From CAVTHW01 sp963734625 (GTDB taxonomy: Bacteria > Acidobacteriota > Terriglobia > Bryobacterales > Bryobacteraceae): DNA of 60,857 nucleotides. Location: NCBI GenBank assembly GCA_963734625.1, contig CAVTHW010000013.1, positions 1-60,857 on the forward strand, written 5' to 3'. Both the position numbers and the translations under genes were made by a program. The notes below the pieces were generated by a model that searched no databases, had not been told where the DNA came from, and saw only the letters and a program-made list of their open reading frames with translations. Shown piece by piece: positions 55,628-60,857 of this stretch (position 1 is the first letter of the stretch; each line of letters begins with the position of its first letter).

Positions 55628-55713
55628 TTTCCCTGACCATCGACGGCCGGCTGGTCAGCGTGGAGCCCGGAACCACCCTCCTTGACGCTTCGCGCCTGCT
55701 GGACATTCATATC
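55624..55713 (+). CDS. NuoG/HndD-like [2Fe-2S] subunit, N-terminal fragment
   Basis: Thirty codons remain. MISLTIDGRLVSVEPG and then GTTLLDASRLLDIHI match the start of the plant-type ferredoxin domain in NuoG, HndD ([FeFe] hydrogenase) and formate dehydrogenase alpha subunits, where IP-TLC would come next. The ATG overlaps the NuoF stop (ATGA). The sequence departs from the family at about 55,714 and does not recover. The missing remainder would decide whether the complex is a hydrogenase, formate dehydrogenase or something else. Confidence 0.7.
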
Positions 55714-55716
55714 CGC
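55711..55716. other. probable chimeric junction
   Basis: Left of about 55,713 a plus-strand redox gene is intact to codon 30. Right of about 55,714 a minus-strand lipoprotein is intact from its start to codon 61. Neither continues across. Base composition and gene content differ on the two sides, and no insertion sequence, tRNA or integrase is at the boundary. Confidence 0.7.
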
Positions 55717-55766
55717 AGCAGGCAGAGTAGCGGTTGCCGCCGCAGCAGGCAGAGTAGCGGTTGCCG
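55713..55766. repeat. two tandem 27-bp repeats within the lipoprotein gene
   Basis: Units 55713-55739 and 55740-55766 are identical 27-mers, followed by a partial third copy. On the minus strand the repeat encodes the nine-residue ATATLPAAA linker repeat of the lipoprotein. The repeat may have helped create the join. Confidence 0.75.
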
Positions 55767-55896
55767 CCGCAGGCGGCAGAGTCGGCCCGACCGTGGTTGG
55801 CGTGGGAGGCTGGCTACAAGCGGCCAGAACCGTTGCCATCACCAAAACGCTGCTCAGCAGAGCAGCCCGTCTCCCTGTTTGAACCTTGACTGCCAT
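55714..55896 (-). CDS. lipoprotein N-terminus, truncated
   Basis: Sixty-one codons from ATG 55896. The lipoprotein signal ends LVMATVLAACS, with a lipobox cysteine at residue 27, and is followed by an Ala/Thr/Pro-rich linker (QPPTPTTVGPTLPPAAATA). This combination is typical of ABC-transporter substrate-binding proteins in Chloroflexota and other monoderm-like bacteria. A strong ribosome-binding site (AAGGAGGGG) lies upstream. The mature binding domain is lost at the join. Confidence 0.65.
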
Positions 55897-56598
55897 CCTA
55901 GTACCCCTCCTTCCGTGATCCTGAGTTCTATGTGAGAACAGGGAACGCGCGGATCCACATCTTCACACCAACTCACAGAGAATGCTCAGTTCTGTCGATC
56001 ATCTTGTCCTACAGCGACGCCGACAATTGTAGAGAGTAGATTCTGAACTTCCCAATCTGTGCGATCAGACCTGGGTACTGTTCAGGGGACGCCTTCGCCC
56101 ACCGCAGCACATCTTCGTCTACCATGTCTAACGGAAGCTGGTAGCCACGTCTTTCAATGCCGACATTGGCACCAATTCCTGCCTTCCATTCTCCTCCTCT
56201 CTCAGCACATCGGCCGGGAACTAAAGGTTGAACCGACTCGATGGACTGATGGTCGCTTCAGGTGTCCGAGGTGAGTCTGTCACCAAAGTGGGACCGTTAC
56301 TATGCGTCCCGTAGTTCGCCGAGACCGGCCGATCGGCCAGCAGTTCAATCGCCTTCCGTCTATTGGCCGTTGCACCAACCGATGTTCTGCCGAATGTCCC
56401 CGGCTCATCAATGAAGTCGCGCCGTGATTACGGCTCACTTCACTCCAGACAAGGTATGTGGACTCCAGCTTCTCGATGGTTGGACGGTAAGTGCTAGTCC
56501 TGCGGTTCCTCAGGTAAGTGCAGCGACCGTGCACCCACCTTCCTACAACTACCTTGGTTCGATTCACGCCGTCTGGGTTGGCGAGACGTGGCAGTTCG
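55897..56598. other. intergenic or unresolved, about 700 bases
   Basis: This holds the upstream region of the lipoprotein gene. On the minus strand a short frame (about 56,226-56,410, DEPGTFGRTSVGATANRR, KAIELLADRPVSANYGTH) has protein-like composition but no start and no family I recognise. Given the frameshift rate in this segment, a damaged gene is possible. Confidence 0.35.
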
Positions 56599-57628
56599 CT
56601 AGAGACTGATCCTGACGGTCTTCCCCAAGCGGGCGGACTCATACATGGCGGCAGTGACCTGATCTGCTCGCAGGCCGTCGATGCCAGTGGCAAGGGGCTT
56701 CCGTGTCCTCTTCGATGGCCCGATTGAAAGCTTCGATCTCGGTCAAGAACAGGTTTGTCAGGGCAAACTGATAGGTTGCGGAGCCCGCCTCAGTGGCGAC
56801 ATGTAAGTCGGCAATGTAGCTGTGTTCGCCTTCCTGCCGGTACGCCTGGGAACCCTGCCAGACCGTAGCCATCGTCCCCTTCGAGCCATAGTAGTCTATT
56901 CTATCAGCCCCAAGCGACCGGGGAACAATACCACTACAATGCATGGAGCCGTAGACACCGTTGTCAAACCTGAACATGCCCAACGCTATATCCTCAAAGG
57001 GATTGTCTGGACTAGGTGGACCAACGAAGGCGCTCACCTCCTCAAACTCGTGCCCCAGGACAAAGCGCATCAGGTCAATCCAATGAACTCCTGACCTCGG
57101 TATCATACCGGCGCCCAGAGACGGGTCATACCACCAACTGTTGTGCCATCCGCTATGAGGTGTGACTTGGAGGTGACCCGTAACCAGGAAGATCTCGCCC
57201 AAGTCGCCTGAAGCGATGATTTCGCGCGCCTTTATGTGAGCAGGGTGGCCTCGGCCCTTATAGGCCACTCCCAGCTTGACCTTGTTCTCTTGGCAGGCGG
57301 CTATCATAGCTTCGCACTCTTTTGGGTTCTGCGCCATCGGTTTCTGAACGAATACGTGCTTTCCTGCCTTTGCAGCTTCGATGGCCTGGGCAGCACGAAC
57401 ACCGTTTGGGGTGGCGATGTATACCGCATCTACCTCTGGATCGGAGAGCAGTTCAGCCATCGAACCATAGCTGCGCTGGAAGCCGTGCTTGGCAGCGAAC
57501 GCAGCACCCCTTTCCTTGTCCCGACTCGACACCCCTACCATCTTCGTGTTTCTTGCCATTCTCATGCTCGGTGCAATGTGCAGGTCGGCAAGCCTACCCG
57601 GGCCAATCAATGCCCATCCTACGGTCAT
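56599..57628 (-). CDS. Gfo/Idh/MocA-family oxidoreductase (one frameshift)
   Basis: This is an NAD(P)-dependent sugar or cyclitol dehydrogenase family member of about 343 residues. The N-terminus is VGWALIGPGRLADLHIAPSM (Rossmann loop GPGRLA). Conserved segments are VDAVYIATPNGVRAAQAIEAAKAGKHVFVQKPMAQN and GMIPRSGVHWIDLMRFVLG. The usual catalytic E-K-P reads Q-K-P here. The C-terminus leaves frame near 56,697; the corrected tail is LATGIDGLRADQVTAAMYES, ending ISL at 56,599. Start ATG 57628 has GGAGGCAGGTG upstream. The substrate is unknown. Confidence 0.85.
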
Positions 57629-58151
57629 CACCTGCCTCCTTCGAACGTCCACAAAGTCTACAGTCCTTTGTTGGAGCGCAACTTTGGTCCCGGCACCTCG
57701 TTCACTTGCAATCTCTGGCACCATGGGCTGGACCAGGAATGGCAATGGTCCGCCTCCATGGCCCTACTACGCCTTGTGGGGTAGAGTCCCCGAAAGGCGG
57801 AGCTCCTCGTCCCGACGAGAGCCTCTCACTCGCATCTCGTTCGTAAACCACCTCCTCTAGCAGACGCCAACACCAAACCGGGAAGGAGGGGCCGTCTTGG
57901 CCGACGCCCGCTCCTTGGCGTGGACGTCTACCGCAACACTCAAGTTGTTTGCCTCATGGATGACCGAGGCTGCCAGGTGGCTCTCCTCAAGCGGGGCCAA
58001 TGACCGTTACTCACACAAACCTTCGCAAGCCAGGTCGTCCAACGCGTCCTTGCATGCAGTTGTCCTGCCATCCGCATCGCTATGATTACACCGCCTATCT
58101 CGGGTCATCTTCAAACACCCGTATCTGCGACCAGCCATCCATACTGGCGTA
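57629..58151. other. intergenic with possible transposase remnant
   Basis: About 520 bases separate the oxidoreductase and the IclR gene. No intact gene is supported. The only coding-like trace is the plus-strand fragment at 57,911-58,003. Confidence 0.4.
57911..58003 (+). pseudogene. possible IS110-type transposase fragment
   Basis: A 30-codon frame reads LLGVDVYRNTQVVCLMDDRG and then CQVALLKRGQ before a TGA. 'GVDV-x-(R/K)-x-T-x-V-V-x-L-x-D-D-x-G' resembles the first strand pair of IS110 DEDD transposases, including the leading Asp. Nothing further downstream is in frame, so this would be a decayed relic. Short length keeps confidence low. Confidence 0.3.
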
Positions 58152-58885
58152 TCATCCAACGATCCTACTGGACACTGTCTGAGCCGCGACGGAAAGGGGC
58201 TCGGCCAGTTCCTGCAGACGGTCAGGCGCTAACCGTTGGATAGGGCCGGAGATGAACATAACCGCAACGGACGCTTCCTGCCTATCCAGAATCGGGGCGG
58301 CAACTGATGCTAGCCCAGGTTCACGCTCACCGAAGCTATACGATATACCTGTCCGCCTTATCTCAGGCAGTGCACGCCGTAGGAGCTACTGGCACGGTCA
58401 GAATCCACGTTGCAGCGGGCAAACAAGCACTCGACCTCGTCCTGGGGCATGTACGCCAGAAAAGCCTTCCCGGAAGCTCCCAGATGTAGGGGGAGGACCT
58501 GCCCCACCCTCACCGAGTGACGCAGCGACTGCGGGCTTTCCAAGCGGTAGATGCAAATGCGCGTGTCGCCTTCTCTGGCGTATAGGCCTACTGTCTCATG
58601 GTAGTTCTCCCACAAGACCCTAATTTGGTCAACTGCAAGGGAGACAATGTCGTCTCGGTGTTCCAAGAACGTCTGCGCCAATTCCAGTACTCGGAAGCCC
58701 AGCTCGTACCGTCCCATCTCCTGTTCCTGTTTGACGAACCCCAACGATTCCATGGTCTGCAGCAATCGAATCACCGTGCTCTTGTCATAGTTCAAATCCT
58801 TTGCGATCTCACTTGGTCCCATCTTCGGTTTTGTCGCCAAGTGGCAAAGTACTCGGAGCGCCTTATCAACGGACTTGATGATCAC
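58152..58885 (-). CDS. IclR-family transcriptional regulator (one frameshift)
   Basis: This is an N-terminal winged helix (SVDKALRVLCHLATKPKMGP, then SEIAKDLNYDKSTVIRLLQTM) followed by an effector domain (SLRHSVRVGQVLPLHLGASGKAFLAYMP). The first frame ends at 58,358 after VHCLR. The C-terminus continues in another frame (LPEIRRTGISYSFGEREPGL, then ASVAAPILDRQEASVAVMFI) to TGA 58152-58154, restoring a normal length of about 244 residues. Its ATG overlaps the stop of the lyase gene (ATGA). It probably controls this catabolic cluster in response to a pathway intermediate. Confidence 0.85.
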
Positions 58886-59818
58886 GTTTCCTTCTCTCTC
58901 CCTTGAGACTCACACAATGTCCCACTTGCCTTTCGTGCGTTGTACGTGTGACTACTCAGGCTGTGACCGACTACCTCTTCGGCCAGTTTCGCGGCCTGCA
59001 AGAGCCGGTCCATATCCACGTCGGTCCCAATGCCCATCCCCGACAGCATGTTCACCAGATCTTCTGTGGCAATATTCCCGGTCGCGTTGGGGATGAAGGG
59101 GCACCCACCGAGGCCCCCGACCGACGCATCAAACCGGGCAACGCCTGATTCCAGGGCAGCCACCACATTTGCCAAACCGCATCCGAATGTATCATGCAGG
59201 TGCAATCCGAAAGCAACTGCCGGAAAGTGTGACCGTAAGTGGATGAGCGTCTCATATGTCTGACGAGGATTCGCCATCCCCGCGGTATCTGACAGGTTCA
59301 CCTCGACCATTCCCATGCGCTCAAACTCAGCGCAGATCTCCACTAGCCTCTGCACGGGAACCGACCCTTCGAACGGGCACCAGAACGCCACGGCTATGGA
59401 ACCGGCGACAGGTACGCCCGCGTCCGTTGCCAGCGTGACCATCTGTTCGATGGAATTCATGGCTTGCCGCACAGTACGGTTGGCGTTTCTCTGGCTATGA
59501 GTATCTGTAGCGGAAATTGCCACCTTGATTTGGTCTACTCTCGCCTGGATGCCGCGCTCCACTCCCCTCGGGTTGAGCGCAAGCGCTCTGTACGTAGTGC
59601 CTGGCGCCTTCCGAATGGCACTAATCACCTCCTCTGCGTCGGCAAGCTGAGGCACAGCCTTGGGATGAGACGAAAGACGTAGCCTCGATTACCTCGAGTC
59701 CTGCCTCTGACAGGAGGTTGATCAGTTTGACTTTCTCTTGAAGCGGGATAGGCTTTTCGGACTGTAGCCCGTCACGCGGCCCGACCTCGCAGACGGTAAC
59801 TCGAGCAGGAACATCCAT
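58882..59818 (-). CDS. HMG-CoA lyase-like enzyme (one frameshift)
   Basis: This DRE-TIM-type aldolase has about 310 residues. Its first frame gives VTVCEVGPRDGLQSEKPIPL and IEATSFVSS. After a shift near 59,657 the second frame runs PKAVPQLADAEEVISAIRKA to the end. Metal and active-site features are visible: the RDG at the N-terminus, HLHDTFG, and the cysteine loop GGLGGCPFIPNATGNIATED. It cleaves 3-hydroxy-3-methylglutaryl-CoA or a related hydroxyacyl-CoA. It is transcribed toward the IclR gene with a 4-bp overlap. Confidence 0.88.
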
Positions 59819-60593
59819 GTTCCACCCCTTGAATCGGACTGACCCTGGCGACTGCAGGGAGGGTCGACTTCGCCTAACCGCGTGTCCCAGCCATCATGCC
59901 TCTGGCAATGACGATGTGCGAGACGGTGCTACGATTCCCACCTGGAGCGAGGTAGTTTGGCTTCGCTTGTTCGATGCTAGAACCCCAATTGCTCGCCCAC
60001 CAGGATCACGCTAAAGCGATCCACACCGTTCGGTTTCCTATGCAAGATGACCTGTGGCGTTGCATATGCGGTCAGCACCTTTGCAGGCAGCATCGTCACA
60101 GATGCCGGTGGCATTACACGGAACGGCTTTCCCTTTTCGCTTGACGTTCGGTTGATTGGAGCAGCCACCTGGCGAATGGGTTGTTGGGCCTCGCAAACAC
60201 CAGCCACCACCTTGTTGTCCCCCACTTCCAGGACAGTCCGCCGCTCTAGGGATGCGTTCCAGAACGGCGACCCTGGCCGACTCGGCATTGGGCAAGTGCT
60301 CGGCATCAGTACAATTGCCGAGAGGGCCTCTGTCGCATTCTCTGGCATTTGTTGCAGGAACCATGTCTTTGCCGAATGCCTCCCGCGCTCGTCTGAAGGC
60401 TGGCCTCATCTGTCGGGTGCCAGTTCCCAGCACCTGGCCAGGCGGCTGGCCGTGTATCGCAGCGAGTCGGCCGAAACTCTTCCGAAACCCGGCCTGGCAC
60501 GACCAGGGTGCTAGCGGAAGAAGCCGAGCAACGCTCACGCTCCGCCTGAGGGTCAGCAACACCCGCCTTCGTGGCTGGATAGCCGGACATGCT
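59819..60593. other. unresolved stretch, about 775 bases
   Basis: Between the PrpF-like stop and the lyase start no frame on either strand gives a protein I recognise. Minus-strand frames have pieces with protein-like composition (for example REAFGKDMVPATNARECDRG, and NGVDRFSVILVGEQLGF before a TAG near 59,977). With the local indel rate a frameshifted gene is likely, but I cannot name it. Confidence 0.35.
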
Positions 60594-60857
60594 TTAGTTT
60601 CGGACGAAGGCCGTACCTTCCATCAAGATTCTGGCGGTGCGGCCTAGCGTCGCCCGGACTACCTTGAGGCCGCTTTCGTCGATGCAGGCTTCCGCCTCTA
60701 GTGTGCCGCCAGGATGTCCAACCCGAACGGCGCGGGCCTTTCCCGCCGGAGGCGTCCCGCCACGGACCACCTCGGCGCTAATGGTCCCGGGTATGACGCA
60801 GCTTATGCCGGTGCCGATGGAGCCGGTGCCCGGGTAGGCTTTTGAGAAAGCCCACCG
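60594..60857 (-). CDS. PrpF-family isomerase, C-terminal part (runs off the window)
   Basis: The last 80 or so codons read GTGSIGTGISCVIPGTISAE, then RAVRVGHPGGTLEAEACIDE and LGRTARILMEGTAFVRN, then TAA. This is the C-terminal pattern of PrpF-like cis-trans isomerases (2-methylaconitate isomerase relatives), with the conserved GHPxG and R-T-A-R-x-L-M-E-G. The N-terminus lies beyond the window's right edge. It would be the first gene seen of the minus-strand catabolic set. Confidence 0.8.
   Translation of the reverse strand, partial: RWAFSKAYPGTGSIGTGISCVIPGTISAEVVRGGTPPAGKARAVRVGHPGGTLEAEACIDESGLKVVRATLGRTARILMEGTAFVRN

Noticed and set aside
55713..55790. Possible CRISPR array
   Set aside because: The 27-bp units are directly tandem without spacers and encode a peptide linker repeat.

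Overview
The window looks like a metagenome-assembled contig with two unlike parts. Bases 1 to about 55,713 are GC-rich and read as an Acidobacteriota genome of the Solibacter/Bryobacter type. The markers are a VWFA-related protein of the acidobacterial type, a metallopeptidase with a BACON-like domain, an Oar-like TonB-dependent receptor with an N-terminal carboxypeptidase-regulatory domain, a hopanoid operon, and many secreted PQQ-like beta-propellers with a W-P-Q-(W/F)-R-G-P start. From about 55,714 to 60,857 the sequence has visibly lower GC and different genes (an alanine/threonine/proline-rich lipoprotein, Gfo/Idh oxidoreductase, IclR regulator, HMG-CoA-lyase-like enzyme, PrpF-like isomerase). 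The lipoprotein style suggests Chloroflexota. Two genes are cut head-on at the boundary, so I read it as a chimeric join or a recent rearrangement.

Layout of the left part. 0-7.3 kb: a tRNA-like 3' fragment, then minus-strand genes for a DUF2293 protein, a SWIM/SNF2 helicase, a secreted zinc metallopeptidase and a VWFA protein. 7.3-14.7 kb: a plus-strand run of two M16 peptidase-family proteins (one catalytic, one lacking the zinc motif), an unknown protein, a quinone oxidoreductase, an M24 Xaa-Pro-type peptidase and accB-accC. 14.7-25 kb: a minus-strand hopanoid operon, ispH-shc-hpnH-hpnA-hpnG-two zinc dehydrogenases-hpnC-hpnD, followed by an AbrB/VapC pair. 25-29.5 kb: a PQQ propeller and the TonB receptor. 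29.5-31.5 kb: a gene-poor, lower-GC island with an unknown membrane protein, an inverted repeat and a decayed gene. 31.6-36.7 kb: a glycosyltransferase and an ABC exporter pair. 36.7-38.3 kb: proC and a methyltransferase. 38.4-46.9 kb: six PQQ propellers and a DUF1080 protein. 46.9-55.7 kb: a redox island.

The redox island is the best candidate for an undescribed system. A divergent pair of units starts near 48.5 kb. Leftward are a GcvH-like lipoyl protein and a CobW-family GTPase. Rightward are a lipoate-protein ligase, a Tat-type PQQ propeller, an NHL propeller, a Tat-exported polyferredoxin, a NapH/NosR-like membrane Fe-S protein, a NuoE with a two-helix membrane anchor, an HndC-like NuoF, and the first 30 codons of a NuoG/HndD-like [2Fe-2S] subunit, where the join cuts it off. 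From lplA to the cut every junction overlaps or is 12 bp or less. No glycine-cleavage partners are present, so the lipoyl protein may be a redox carrier for this complex (inference).

Sequence quality matters for reading this window. At least ten otherwise good genes carry apparent single-base frameshifts (SNF2 tail, VWFA, hpnA twice, shc, TonB receptor, NuoF five or more times, Gfo/Idh, IclR, HMG-CoA lyase). They are densest next to the join. I treat most as sequencing or assembly indels and give the repaired gene spans.
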